This document shows, piece by piece, positions 52,723-62,117 of a stretch of DNA of 64,000 nucleotides. Each line of letters opens with the position of its first letter. Position 1 is the stretch's first letter. The position numbers and the translations under genes were made by a program. The notes beneath the pieces are model-generated. The model was not told where the DNA came from. It saw only the letters and a program-made list of their open reading frames with translations, and searched no databases. Source of the DNA: Clostridiales bacterium (lineage in GTDB: Bacteria > Bacillota > Clostridia > Christensenellales > UBA1242); NCBI GenBank assembly GCA_015069415.1, contig SVIQ01000001.1, positions 75,860-139,859 on the forward strand, in the 5' to 3' direction.

Positions 52723-54051
52723 ATGAGCGAATTTAAGACTATTCCTATTACCCTAGTTACAGGTTATTTAGGAAGCGGAAAAACAACATTATTAAATCAC
52801 ATTTTAACAAACACTAAAGGATACAAATGTGCCGTAATCGTAAACGATATTGGCGAAGTAAACATTGACGCTGAACTTATTGAAAAAGGCGGTATCGTCA
52901 ACAAAAGAGATGAAAATCTTGTAGCTCTTCAAAATGGTTGTATTTGTTGTACTTTGCGTCAAGATTTAATAGAACAACTTCACGACATCATCAAACAAAA
53001 GAAATTTGATCACATTATTATTGAGGCAAGCGGAATTTGCGAACCTATTCCTATTGCTCAAACAATCAATTTCTTAACTGAAAGTTTTAAAAGTCAAGGC
53101 ATGCCAATTTACTGCAAACTCGATGCAATTATATCAGTCGTTGATGCATTCAGAATGGTTAGCGAATTTGGTTGTGGCGACGAACTAGTTAAAAGCAACA
53201 TTGAAGATGACGACATTGAAAACTTAGTAATTCAACAAATTGAATTCTGTGACGTTCTCATTTTAAACAAGGTAAGCGAAGTGTCAAGTAAAGAACTTGA
53301 AAGAGTTAGAACAATCGTTAAAAATCTTCAACCAAAAGCAAAATTAATAGAAACAGATTTTTCTAGAGTTGACATTAGCGAAATTCTTGATACCAACATG
53401 TTCGACATGGAAAATGTTTTAACAAGTGCCGGTTGGTTTGTTGAAATCGAAAAAGACATTGAAGAAACTGACCATAACGACGAACACGAACATCATGAAC
53501 ACCACCATAACCATGAAGACCATCACGAGCATGAACACCATGAATGCCATTGCGCAGACCATGAATGTCATTGTCATGATCACGACGAAGAGCATGAATG
53601 CCACTGTCATGAACATGAAGAACACGAACACCATCACGATGGACATTGCCATTGTCACCACTGTCACAATCATGAACACGGCGAAACTGAAGAATATGGT
53701 ATCGGAACTTTTGTTTACTACAGAAGAAAACCTTTTGACAGATTAAAATTTGAAGAATGGGCAACTATTGATCACGGAAGACAAATCATCAGAACTAAAG
53801 GACTTGTTTACTTTGACAATGAACAAAACATGTCTTATGTATACGAACAAGCTGGAAAACAAAAGAATTTAACTGAAAATGGGCCATGGTATGCAACTCT
53901 TCCAAGACAACAAATCGAACAACTTCTTTTGCACGACGAAAAGTTTAGAAAAGATTGGGACGAACAATACGGAGACAGAATGATTAAGCTTGTTTTCATC
54001 GGTCAAAAACTAGACAAAAACAAAATTTCTAGTGAATTAGATAAAATTTAA
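52723..54051 (+). CDS. COG0523/CobW-family GTPase metallochaperone with His/Cys-rich insert
   Basis: A 442-residue G3E GTPase. Walker A is GYLGSGKTT (residues 14-22). The metal-binding CxCC is C73-I-C75-C76 in NGCICCTLR. Guanine contacts are near LILNKVSEV, and the CobW C-terminal domain begins about YGIGTFVYYRR. Between the domains, residues about 250-322 are an uninterrupted His/Glu/Asp/Cys segment with dozens of histidines and cysteines in CHCH and HHEH patterns. Such proteins deliver zinc or other metals to enzymes; the insert is a likely metal buffer. AAGGAG precedes the ATG. No Zur box was recognised upstream, so regulation by zinc is unproven. Confidence 0.9.
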   Translation: MSEFKTIPITLVTGYLGSGKTTLLNHILTNTKGYKCAVIVNDIGEVNIDAELIEKGGIVNKRDENLVALQNGCICCTLRQDLIEQLHDIIKQKKFDHIIIEASGICEPIPIAQTINFLTESFKSQGMPIYCKLDAIISVVDAFRMVSEFGCGDELVKSNIEDDDIENLVIQQIEFCDVLILNKVSEVSSKELERVRTIVKNLQPKAKLIETDFSRVDISEILDTNMFDMENVLTSAGWFVEIEKDIEETDHNDEHEHHEHHHNHEDHHEHEHHECHCADHECHCHDHDEEHECHCHEHEEHEHHHDGHCHCHHCHNHEHGETEEYGIGTFVYYRRKPFDRLKFEEWATIDHGRQIIRTKGLVYFDNEQNMSYVYEQAGKQKNLTENGPWYATLPRQQIEQLLLHDEKFRKDWDEQYGDRMIKLVFIGQKLDKNKISSELDKI

Positions 54052-54055
54052 TAAA

Positions 54056-54084
54056 CAAAAAAATCCACAAATTGTGGATTTTTT
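54056..54084. terminator. Bidirectional terminator between convergent genes
   Basis: AAATCCAC with GTGGATTT around AAATT, flanked by A and T runs. Confidence 0.85.
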
Positions 54085-54841
54085 AATTTTCATTTTCTGG
54101 ACGAATGACAGATTTTAATCCCCATAAATTGGTAATGCTATAAATTTTAGCTCTAGTTTTGCTTGCCAATTTCTCCTTAAGAATATTTCGCAATTCAATC
54201 AACAATCTTTCTCTTACGCAACAATCCTTGTAAACTCTCTTATTCTTTTCATTTGCAATTTTTTGAGCTCTATTGTCGCCTTTTACTCTACCTTTTACCC
54301 TCTTGAAAACATTGTTTAATTTTTCTTGAATTAAATAAACAGTTTCTTCAGCATTCAACAAATCTTCAAATTCTTCTTCAAACCCAAATTCTGTAGCAAT
54401 CCAAGAAAGGTCTTCAAAACTACAAATGTCTTCATTTAAGAAAAATGCCAACATTATACCACGTCTAAATTCTTGAATTTTAAAAAATCTAGGATTTACA
54501 TATTTTAAAAAGAAATCTGTACATTGACTAGGAGTTGGAGTATGAAATGCCAATTCGCTAATCAACACCTCGTCATTCATAAAATCAGGGAAGTTTTCAA
54601 ATGAAGCATGGTGCTTACTCATTAAAATCATGATAGCATACTCTACATCATTTTCATGCCCGCATGGTTTAATTTTTACACCCTTTTTCAATTTTTCAAA
54701 AATATCTTTAAGTTTCTTTTCTCTTTCTGGTCCCGGCTCGAACTCACTTCTCTGTCTTGTCATCTTTTCAATATATCTTTCTTCTGCATGAATTCTTTGA
54801 ATTTCACATCTTTCTTCGTAAGTTCTAGTATCTTTTGCCAT
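54083..54841 (-). CDS. Hypothetical soluble protein
   Basis: Unrecognised, 252 residues, highly charged and helical, no membrane segment or signal. Residues 1-60 are a Glu/Arg-rich helix. The middle (about 70-165) has a hydrophobic pattern. The last 70 are basic (FKRVKGRVKGDNRAQ, then KNKRVYKDCCVRERLL), as might suit nucleic-acid binding. TTGAGGTTAAT supports the ATG at 54841. It is monocistronic, between the metallochaperone and pth. I have no functional assignment. Confidence 0.75.
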   Translation of the reverse strand: MAKDTRTYEERCEIQRIHAEERYIEKMTRQRSEFEPGPEREKKLKDIFEKLKKGVKIKPCGHENDVEYAIMILMSKHHASFENFPDFMNDEVLISELAFHTPTPSQCTDFFLKYVNPRFFKIQEFRRGIMLAFFLNEDICSFEDLSWIATEFGFEEEFEDLLNAEETVYLIQEKLNNVFKRVKGRVKGDNRAQKIANEKNKRVYKDCCVRERLLIELRNILKEKLASKTRAKIYSITNLWGLKSVIRPENEN

Positions 54842-54930
54842 ATTAACCTCAATTTTTCGCATAATATCACGAAAAATGCAACTTGTCAATATGGATTTTT
54901 TTAATTTTCAAAAAATTTTAGAAAATAACC

Positions 54931-54958
54931 TTGAAAAAGATTTAATTATTAGTATAAT
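54931..54958 (+). promoter_or_regulatory. Promoter giving a probable leaderless pth mRNA
   Basis: TTGAAA, 16 bases, TATAAT; the ATG at 54966 begins seven bases after the -10 box, with no ribosome site. Confidence 0.65.
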
Positions 54959-54965
54959 AATAAAT

Positions 54966-55496
54966 ATGAAAATAATAGTAGGACTAGGAAACCCTGAGGG
55001 AAAATATGAAAAAACTTATCACAACGTAGGATTTAACGTTGTTGACCTTTTTGCTAAAAAGAATGGTTTAAAATTCTCAAAACAAAAATGTAAAGCCATG
55101 CTTGCAATTGGTGACGGTTTTATTTTAGCAAAACCTCAAACATATATGAATTTAAGCGGAGAAAGCGTTCAAGAACTTAAGAAATATTTTAAAGTGTCTT
55201 TAGATGACATTTTAATTGTACTTGACGACATTGACCAACCAAAAGGTAAAGTACGATTTCGTTTGACAGGTTCTGCCGGAACACACAACGGTCTTAGAGA
55301 TATAATAGCGAAAGTAGGCTCTACTCCAAGACTTAGAGTTGGTATCGGCAGAGATAATATTATGCCTTTAAGAGATTATGTTTTATCTCAAGTTGACAAT
55401 GCCAGCCGTGAAATTTTAAATGTTTCTTACGAAAATGCTTGTGATTTAATTGAAAAATTTATTAATGAGGAATTATGCCAAGATACGACGATTTAA
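54966..55496 (+). CDS. pth: Peptidyl-tRNA hydrolase
   Basis: A 176-residue esterase that recycles peptidyl-tRNA released from stalled ribosomes; called spoVC in Bacillus. N10 and the catalytic H19 are in GLGNPEGKYEKTYHNVGF. The catalytic aspartate is in VLDDIDQPKGKVRFR, and GSAGTHNGLRDI completes the site. An in-frame start 90 bases upstream is rejected because it lies before the promoter. The end overlaps mfd by 22 bases, so the pair is cotranscribed, as in Bacillus. Confidence 0.96.
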   Translation: MKIIVGLGNPEGKYEKTYHNVGFNVVDLFAKKNGLKFSKQKCKAMLAIGDGFILAKPQTYMNLSGESVQELKKYFKVSLDDILIVLDDIDQPKGKVRFRLTGSAGTHNGLRDIIAKVGSTPRLRVGIGRDNIMPLRDYVLSQVDNASREILNVSYENACDLIEKFINEELCQDTTI

Positions 55497-58400
55497 TTTC
55501 CTCATTAGGAAAACAAACGATACTGTGTTCAAATCTAGGATTTGGAGAACAAGGTGCAGTTTTAACACACCTTCCCAAGTCCGTTTTTGTCTGCCCAGAT
55601 ATTGAAGAAGCTAGAAACATGTCTGCTCAACTTAAAAGTTTAAACAAAGAATGCATTGTAATTGATGAATTTGACAAACCTTTCACTTTAAGTAAGTTTC
55701 AGAGCCATGAAAATAAGTTTGATTTAATAAGAGCCCTTTTTTCTTTTGTTACGAAAAATTCAATTATTATATCCACTCCCAAAATATTCTTTTTAAATTT
55801 ACCAAACCTTGACGAATTCAAAAATAATATTCTAGAATTTGAAAAAGGAAAAGATTATGAAATTTCATTAATTGAAAAACAATTAGTAAATATTGGTTAC
55901 AAAAAAGTTGACGTAGTGACCTATCCTGGAGAATTTGCAAAGCGTGGCGATATTCTTGATGTTTTCACTCCTATTTTTAATAATCCAATACGTCTAGATT
56001 TTTTTGATACTCTACTTGAGGATATTTATTCCTTTGATTACTTATCTAGTGAAAAAACTGAAATCTTAAACAGTGTAAAAATTAGTCCTAACAAATTGTT
56101 TTTCTTTAACAATGAAACGATTGAAAAGATTACTAATGAATTGAAGACTTTAGGAAAAGATGACCCAACATTTTTTGACATCGCGTCTAACTTAGAAAAC
56201 AATGACTATGTTCCTCTTGAATTCTTAAATCAATTTACCAATTCAACAACATTTCTAGACCTTAACACACCGATAATTTTAAGCAAATGTCTGCAAATTG
56301 AAAATTTATTTAATTCATATTTAAATGAAATTAATTTAAGAATAAATTCAATTTTTAAAGAAGAAAAAATTAAAAATTTATATTTAAAATCTAATTTTTT
56401 ATTAAATTTTAATGAAATTTTAGCAAAAATTAAAAATAATTTAATAATTTTCGAAAATTTTGAAATTTTAAAAGAAAATATTAATTCAAGTATTGAATTT
56501 GAAAAATGTTTAAAATTAAATTTTAAAACTCACAAATTTTCGAATTTCCTATACGATTTAAATAAACTATATAATGAAACAAAAAATTTAGATAAACAAA
56601 TTTATTTATGTTTAAATTCAATTGACACATTTAATTCAATTAAAAAAATATTTACGGAATTAAATTTTAATTTTTCAACAAATAAAAATTCTAAAGGATT
56701 AATTTTAACTGAATTAAAAATTCCATATAATATATGTTTTGAAGATGAAGATAAGTATTATATTGGTTCAACGAATTTTGCGCACAAAAAAGAATTCAAA
56801 AAAGAAAGTAAAACTCAACAAAAATATTTACCAAGAGCCGGAGAATATGTTGTTCACTCCACTCACGGAATTGGAAAATGCGAAGGAACTGTTACTATTC
56901 TTTCAGGCGGAGTTGAAAAAGAATTTTTTAAACTCATTTATCACGGAGGAGATATATTATATGTTCCAAGTGAACACGCTGATTGTTTGTCTCTTTACTT
57001 AACAAATGGTGTCTCTGTAAAACTCAACAAACTTGGTGGAAAAGAATTTACAGCGCAAAAATTGAAAGCTGTTCAATCAATCGAAGATATGAGCAAAGAA
57101 CTCCTTGAGCTGTATGCAAAAAGAAAAGCTGTAAAAGGATACAAGTACTCAGAAGACGATTACCTTTTCACTGAATTTGAAAATGCTTTTGAGCACACTG
57201 AAACCTCAGATCAGCTTCAAGCCATATCTGATATAAAAAACGATATGCACTCAGGTAAAGTGATGGACAGACTTATTTGTGGAGATGTAGGGTTTGGAAA
57301 AACTGAAGTCGCAATGCGTGCTATGTTCAAAGCTGTTGAAAACGGAAAACAAGTTGCAATCATGGCTCCTACCACAATCTTAAGCTTGCAACATTTTATG
57401 ACAGCAAGTTCTAGAACTAAAGATTTTGGCGTAAAAGTTGAAATGTTAAACAGATTCAAATCTTCAAAGGAGCAAAAAGCTATTTTAGAGGAATTATCTG
57501 AAGGAAAAATTAACGTAATATGCGGAACTCACAGACTTCTTTCAAAAGATGTAAAATTCAAAGATTTAGGACTTCTTATTTTAGATGAGGAACAACGTTT
57601 TGGAGTTAAAGCAAAAGAACAAATTAAACAATTAAAAAATAATGTTAATGTTCTTACCCTTTCCGCTACTCCGATTCCTAGAACTTTAAGCATGACGCTT
57701 ATGAATATCCGCGACATCAGCATAATCAACACCCCTCCAGTCGACAGATTGCCTGTTAAAACTTATGTCATGGGTTACAATGAAGATATAATCTTAAATG
57801 CGATAAACGATGAAATTAACCGAGATGGTCAAGTCTTAATTGTATATAATAACGTCGAAATGCTACCTAAAGTAGCAAATTCTTTAAGCAGTAAACTAAA
57901 CAATCCAAAGGCTAAGTTTGATATTGCACACGGACAAATGAGTGAAATTGCGCTAGAAAATGCAATTAAACGTCTTTATGATAGAGAAACTAACGTTTTT
58001 GTTTCAACGACTTTAATTGAAAATGGTATTGATTTACCTAAAGCCAACACTCTTATTGTAATTGACAGTGACCACTTAGGATTAAGTCAAATGTACCAAC
58101 TCCGCGGTCGTGTAGGAAGAAACAAGGATCAAGCTTACGCTTATTTTACTTACAACAAAGAAAAAATACTAACAGAAGAATCGACAAGCAGACTTCAAGC
58201 CATTGCAGAACACACTGAACTTGGGTCAGGTTTCAAAATTGCAATGAGAGATCTTCAAATTCGAGGCGCTGGAGAACTTTTAGGAAAAGTGCAACACGGT
58301 CATATGATAAAAATCGGTTATGACATGTACTCAAAACTTTTACGTGACACCTTAAAGAGACTTAAAGGAGAAAAAGTAGAAATTGAACGAGATATTAAAC

Positions 58401-58813
58401 TTGACATTGCAATTTCTTCAACTATCCCACGATATTTCCTAGAAGATGAAACAGAAAGACTTAAAATTATTGCAAAAATCACAAATATTGTAGACAAAAC
58501 TCAAGCAAGAAACGTTTTAAACGAATTGATGGTCGAATACGGAAAACTTCCAAGAGAAATTCACAATTTAATCAATCTGTCTCTCATAAAAACGCTTGCT
58601 ACAAAACAAAAAGTTAAAAATGTTACTTTGACAAAGACCCGAATGGCAATCACTTTCTATGATGACATAGATATAAATCAATTAGTCAAGAAAGTAAACA
58701 AATTTGCCCGTTTCAGATTCGAAAAGTCATCAGTTCCAACAATAACACTTGATACAAGCATGTTTAGTGTTGAAACAGCAATCAGCTATACTATAGAATT
58801 TTTAAACGGATAG
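55475..58813 (+). CDS. mfd: Transcription-repair coupling factor Mfd
   Basis: A 1112-residue SF2 translocase that removes stalled RNA polymerase and recruits UvrA. The N-terminal UvrB-like region has YPGEFAKRGDILDVF. It is followed by a diverged Asn/Lys/Leu-rich stretch (about 270-440). The RNA polymerase-binding domain begins about GEYVVHSTHGIGKCEG. Walker A is GDVGFGKTEVAMRA near residue 606, with LDEEQRFGVKAKEQ and LSATPIPRTL. The TRG motif and the C-terminal TRCF domain follow. The low-complexity middle is encoded by very AT-rich DNA. GAGGAATT precedes its ATG, inside the end of pth. Confidence 0.97.
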   Translation: MPRYDDLISSLGKQTILCSNLGFGEQGAVLTHLPKSVFVCPDIEEARNMSAQLKSLNKECIVIDEFDKPFTLSKFQSHENKFDLIRALFSFVTKNSIIISTPKIFFLNLPNLDEFKNNILEFEKGKDYEISLIEKQLVNIGYKKVDVVTYPGEFAKRGDILDVFTPIFNNPIRLDFFDTLLEDIYSFDYLSSEKTEILNSVKISPNKLFFFNNETIEKITNELKTLGKDDPTFFDIASNLENNDYVPLEFLNQFTNSTTFLDLNTPIILSKCLQIENLFNSYLNEINLRINSIFKEEKIKNLYLKSNFLLNFNEILAKIKNNLIIFENFEILKENINSSIEFEKCLKLNFKTHKFSNFLYDLNKLYNETKNLDKQIYLCLNSIDTFNSIKKIFTELNFNFSTNKNSKGLILTELKIPYNICFEDEDKYYIGSTNFAHKKEFKKESKTQQKYLPRAGEYVVHSTHGIGKCEGTVTILSGGVEKEFFKLIYHGGDILYVPSEHADCLSLYLTNGVSVKLNKLGGKEFTAQKLKAVQSIEDMSKELLELYAKRKAVKGYKYSEDDYLFTEFENAFEHTETSDQLQAISDIKNDMHSGKVMDRLICGDVGFGKTEVAMRAMFKAVENGKQVAIMAPTTILSLQHFMTASSRTKDFGVKVEMLNRFKSSKEQKAILEELSEGKINVICGTHRLLSKDVKFKDLGLLILDEEQRFGVKAKEQIKQLKNNVNVLTLSATPIPRTLSMTLMNIRDISIINTPPVDRLPVKTYVMGYNEDIILNAINDEINRDGQVLIVYNNVEMLPKVANSLSSKLNNPKAKFDIAHGQMSEIALENAIKRLYDRETNVFVSTTLIENGIDLPKANTLIVIDSDHLGLSQMYQLRGRVGRNKDQAYAYFTYNKEKILTEESTSRLQAIAEHTELGSGFKIAMRDLQIRGAGELLGKVQHGHMIKIGYDMYSKLLRDTLKRLKGEKVEIERDIKLDIAISSTIPRYFLEDETERLKIIAKITNIVDKTQARNVLNELMVEYGKLPREIHNLINLSLIKTLATKQKVKNVTLTKTRMAITFYDDIDINQLVKKVNKFARFRFEKSSVPTITLDTSMFSVETAISYTIEFLNG

Positions 58814-58824
58814 GCCGAAATCTC

Positions 58825-58853
58825 TTGCTTTTTATTATAAAATTAATTATAAT
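58825..58853 (+). promoter_or_regulatory. Promoter of the PrsA-like lipoprotein gene
   Basis: TTGCTT, 17 bases, TATAAT. Confidence 0.6.
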
Positions 58854-58885
58854 AGTCTAAGATTATTTATATATTGGAGTTTATT

Positions 58886-60730
58886 GTGAAAAAATTATCT
58901 GCTATACTAATTTGCTTATTAATGATATTTACTTGCGCCTTTGCTGGTTGTGCAGGATTTAAAATCGACAAAGTTAAGTACTACAATGAAGTGCTTGCTA
59001 AAGTTGGTGACGAAAAGATCACACGTTATGATTTGCTAAATGCTTACTCGACTTACGGTGATTATTATGTTTCAAACATGGGAAAGACTAAAAAGGAAGC
59101 TTTAAACGAAACATTAAACCTTTTAATTGACCGCGAGGCTTTGTATCAATATGCTAAAACTGTTAATGATTACAAACCTACTAAAAATCAAGTTAACAAT
59201 GTTGTTTATGCTTTGTTTGAATCGGTTGACAACGAAGTGGATTCTTACATTAAAACAGCAAGAAACATTTTAAACCTTGAAGAAATTAAAGAAACAGCTG
59301 AAACACCTAAAGACACAGCTTACCCTATTGAAAACTATTTCTACGAAAACAATCGTCGTGCAACATTAAATAAAGTTTACACTTATTACACTAATGCTAC
59401 TAAAGAAACTGTTTCAAGTACGGAAACTGACTATTTTGACGTAAATTACAAGATTGTTTATGACACTTCAAAAAATGAGGAAGAAGTTCATGACAATATG
59501 ATTGATGAAAAATTCTTGACAGATTTCACATCTGAAGACATTTATGAAGAGCTTGTAGAATCTTACTTGGATCATTTGCAAGAAAAACTTGCTTCACAAG
59601 ATTTGTTAAATGCAAGTGCTGTTAAAGAAAAAGTTTTATCTCTTATGACTAAAGACTTGATTTCTTATGAGTACTATTTAAGAGATGAAAACGGTAAAGA
59701 ATTTTCTAAAAACACACACGACCTTTTAGTTCGTTATTTTGAAAGAAACTTCTCATCAAAAATCAAAGATCAATATCTTTCAAACATTAGAACTCACTAT
59801 TTAAACAATGAAACTTTATCAGTTGATTTATTGATTGAAAAATACAATTCATTAGCTGACAAAAGCAAAAATCAATATACAAATCGTGAATCTAGTTACA
59901 AAAAGAAACTTAAAGAAATTGGAACTGACGGCGACAGCATTTTGTTCCACCATGAAAACTTAAGTGATGGAACTGAGTTTGGTTACTTCATCCACACATT
60001 GTTAAACTTCAGTGAAACTGTTGAAGAAAACGAAAAACTTTCTCAAAAGCAAAAAATTGAAGCACTTGACAAAAATGATCCATATTACGAAACAGATTAT
60101 GCTGATTTAATTTCTCAAACTAAAGTTAAAGTTAGAGATATTGAAACAGGAGAATTGACTGAAGAAATTAAAACTTTACAAGAAGTTGTTGAAGAATATA
60201 ATGACATTGTAAAAATTGAAAGTTATGACAAACGTTTGAATGAATTCATCAAATTCATGTTTAAGTACACAGGAGATTACAAATCTACTCTTGTTCAAGG
60301 TATGCCTTATGTTGTAGGAACTAACGGTTTCTCAAAAATGGAAACAGCATTCACTGAAGAAGCTATTTCATTGATGGATAAAGCTGGTAACATGAGTCAA
60401 GTAGACTTAAGCGACACAGACACAATGTGCATTACAAGTTACGGAATTCACTTCTTGTTCTTCGTTGAAGATGTTAAAGCTTACGATTTGCCAATAGACA
60501 CAAGAGATATCACTGCTGAAGATTTGTTAAAAATATTAAATCCTTTAACTAAAGAAACATATTTTGATATGTTATTTGAAAAAGTTTATCCAGCAAGTAG
60601 TGCTGAAGAAGTTTATACTTCAAACACTGGATATAGCGAATTTGAAGCAGAAATTTTAGAAGATTTCAAACAAGAAATTAAAATTGAAAAGTTCTCAAGC
60701 AAAATTAAAGGAACTAAAACAAGCATTTAA
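58886..60730 (+). CDS. PrsA/SurA-like foldase lipoprotein
   Basis: A 614-residue predicted lipoprotein; lipobox FAGC, acylated Cys at residue 22. A SurA-type N-terminal chaperone segment follows (LAKVGDEKITRYDLLNAYSTYG). Near residues 475-535, VVGTNGFSKMETAFTEEA and SYGIHFLFFVED have the pattern of a parvulin peptidyl-prolyl isomerase. It is longer than B. subtilis PrsA (292) by an inserted helical region. The inferred role is folding of secreted proteins at the membrane surface. The GTG start at 58886 has TTGGAG upstream. In many clostridia such a gene follows mfd and precedes spoVT, as here it follows mfd. Confidence 0.82.
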   Translation: MKKLSAILICLLMIFTCAFAGCAGFKIDKVKYYNEVLAKVGDEKITRYDLLNAYSTYGDYYVSNMGKTKKEALNETLNLLIDREALYQYAKTVNDYKPTKNQVNNVVYALFESVDNEVDSYIKTARNILNLEEIKETAETPKDTAYPIENYFYENNRRATLNKVYTYYTNATKETVSSTETDYFDVNYKIVYDTSKNEEEVHDNMIDEKFLTDFTSEDIYEELVESYLDHLQEKLASQDLLNASAVKEKVLSLMTKDLISYEYYLRDENGKEFSKNTHDLLVRYFERNFSSKIKDQYLSNIRTHYLNNETLSVDLLIEKYNSLADKSKNQYTNRESSYKKKLKEIGTDGDSILFHHENLSDGTEFGYFIHTLLNFSETVEENEKLSQKQKIEALDKNDPYYETDYADLISQTKVKVRDIETGELTEEIKTLQEVVEEYNDIVKIESYDKRLNEFIKFMFKYTGDYKSTLVQGMPYVVGTNGFSKMETAFTEEAISLMDKAGNMSQVDLSDTDTMCITSYGIHFLFFVEDVKAYDLPIDTRDITAEDLLKILNPLTKETYFDMLFEKVYPASSAEEVYTSNTGYSEFEAEILEDFKQEIKIEKFSSKIKGTKTSI

Positions 60731-60758
60731 AAAAGTCCCAAATCATTGGGATTTTTTT
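60731..60758 (+). terminator. Terminator of the PrsA-like gene
   Basis: TCCCAA with TTGGGA around ATCA, then seven T residues. Confidence 0.85.
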
Positions 60759-60803
60759 GTATATTTTTTTGCTTTCTCCTCAAACTAACCAAAAGGAGAA
60801 AAC

Positions 60804-61403
60804 ATGAAAAAAGTAAAAAGAGGCATAAGTGGTTCAACCGTTGCAATCATAACTTTAACAATTTTACTACTAGTTTCTATTGGAATAGGTGTTGCTCTAG
60901 CATATTTTTCAAACACAGCAAATGTTACAGGACAAGTAACCTTAGCAGACCCGATAAATATTAGTATAACTCAAGGAGGCGCAAGCGTATCAAGTTTAGA
61001 ATTTGCTGAAAACGTTTTACCCGGTCAGATTTTTACTCAGTCTATCGGTGTTAGCGCGCCCCAAGACACTTCTACTGCTTTAGTTAGAGCGAAAGTTATC
61101 TTAACCAGTTCTAAAGGAACGGATGCAACTGTAGCTGAAGCTTCTACCACAGCAAGTTGGAAAAAAGGAACTGACGATTACTATTACTACTACGGAACTT
61201 TAAATGAAAATCAAAACATAGATTTTATTTCAGCGATAACAATTCCAACCTCTTTAGGAAACGAATACGCAAATTCAACTATGACGGTTCAAGTAATTGT
61301 TGAAGCCATTCAACAAGCAAACAACGCTGTAAACACAGTTTGGACAACTGCTCCAACAGATTGGATAAATGAATATTCCCCACTTCCAACAACTAGCGAA
61401 TAA
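60804..61403 (+). CDS. TasA/SipW-dependent-type exported protein
   Basis: A 199-residue exported protein. Its N-terminal signal (residues about 10-36) ends in the ALAYFSNTANVTG type junction typical of proteins cleaved by the SipW signal peptidase, such as TasA, camelysin and related matrix or spore-surface proteins. The mature part is Ser/Thr-rich and beta-like, with a tyrosine run (DDYYYYYG) near residue 130. AAAGGAG precedes the ATG. No SipW-type signal peptidase is in this window. The role is inferred as a biofilm-fibre or coat component. Confidence 0.75.
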   Translation: MKKVKRGISGSTVAIITLTILLLVSIGIGVALAYFSNTANVTGQVTLADPINISITQGGASVSSLEFAENVLPGQIFTQSIGVSAPQDTSTALVRAKVILTSSKGTDATVAEASTTASWKKGTDDYYYYYGTLNENQNIDFISAITIPTSLGNEYANSTMTVQVIVEAIQQANNAVNTVWTTAPTDWINEYSPLPTTSE

Positions 61404-61450
61404 CTTGATTAAAGTAGGTTACCGTTAAACTAGTTTGTTGCTAATACAAT

Positions 61451-61480
61451 AAAAAAACTCACCAAATGGTGAGATTTTTT
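61451..61480. terminator. Bidirectional terminator
   Basis: CTCACC with GGTGAG around AAAT, flanked by A and T runs, between two convergent genes. Confidence 0.8.
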
Positions 61481-62066
61481 ATTTGTCGCCTAAAGCGAGA
61501 TAATTGTTTGGATCTAGTTTCGCACCATTTTGAGACATTTCAAAATGAAGATGATTTCCTCCATTTACTTCTTGTCCCATAGTTGCACTAGCTTTAGCTA
61601 AGACTGTTCCAGCCGTAACTTTATCTCCAACTTTTACAGTTATGCCATCAAGAGATTTGTATGTTGAAATTAAACCATTTGCATGTGTCACTTCAACAAC
61701 ACCGCCCTCTAAAGCATTAGTGTAAACTTTAGAAACAGTTCCGTCAGCAATGCTAAACACATCTAAATTTTCTCCAGCAAGAAAATCAATTGCCTTGTGG
61801 ATTTCCCATTGTTTTAGAGTGTCATTATATTGCAACTCTTTAGCTGAATAATCTTTTGCAATTGTAGCATTTTCCATAGGTAAAACATATTTGATTTTTG
61901 TGCTAACTTCTACGCTTTCTCCACCGATGTTAGCTGTTGGTTTTGAAGATTGCTTATTAACTAAAGCAATTGTGACTGCACAAGCAACAACAAACAAACC
62001 TATGATCGCTGCATACACATAATTAAGTATAAATTTCTTCTTTTGTTGTGTGTTGGGTTTATTCAT
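61479..62066 (-). CDS. spoIIQ: M23 peptidase domain protein, SpoIIQ-like
   Basis: A 195-residue bitopic protein. One membrane helix lies at about 13-37, then a linker, then a LytM/M23 domain with intact zinc ligands H90 and D94 (HKAID) and H172 and H174 (HLHFE). Clostridial SpoIIQ keeps these residues, unlike B. subtilis SpoIIQ. SpoIIQ sits in the forespore membrane and zips to SpoIIIAH during engulfment. A general cell-wall endopeptidase is the alternative. GGGAGGAGAT precedes the ATG at 62066. It follows a small YwmB-like gene in the same operon. Confidence 0.72.
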   Translation of the reverse strand: MNKPNTQQKKKFILNYVYAAIIGLFVVACAVTIALVNKQSSKPTANIGGESVEVSTKIKYVLPMENATIAKDYSAKELQYNDTLKQWEIHKAIDFLAGENLDVFSIADGTVSKVYTNALEGGVVEVTHANGLISTYKSLDGITVKVGDKVTAGTVLAKASATMGQEVNGGNHLHFEMSQNGAKLDPNNYLALGDK

Positions 62067-62117
62067 ATCTCCTCCCTTACGAAGATATTTACCCAAATTT
62101 TAAAATTTATACATTAA

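Noticed and set aside
53375..53764. Minus-strand frames rich in Met, Val and Phe
   Set aside because: They are antisense to the His-rich insert of the COG0523 GTPase; CAT and CAC codons read backwards as ATG and GTG.
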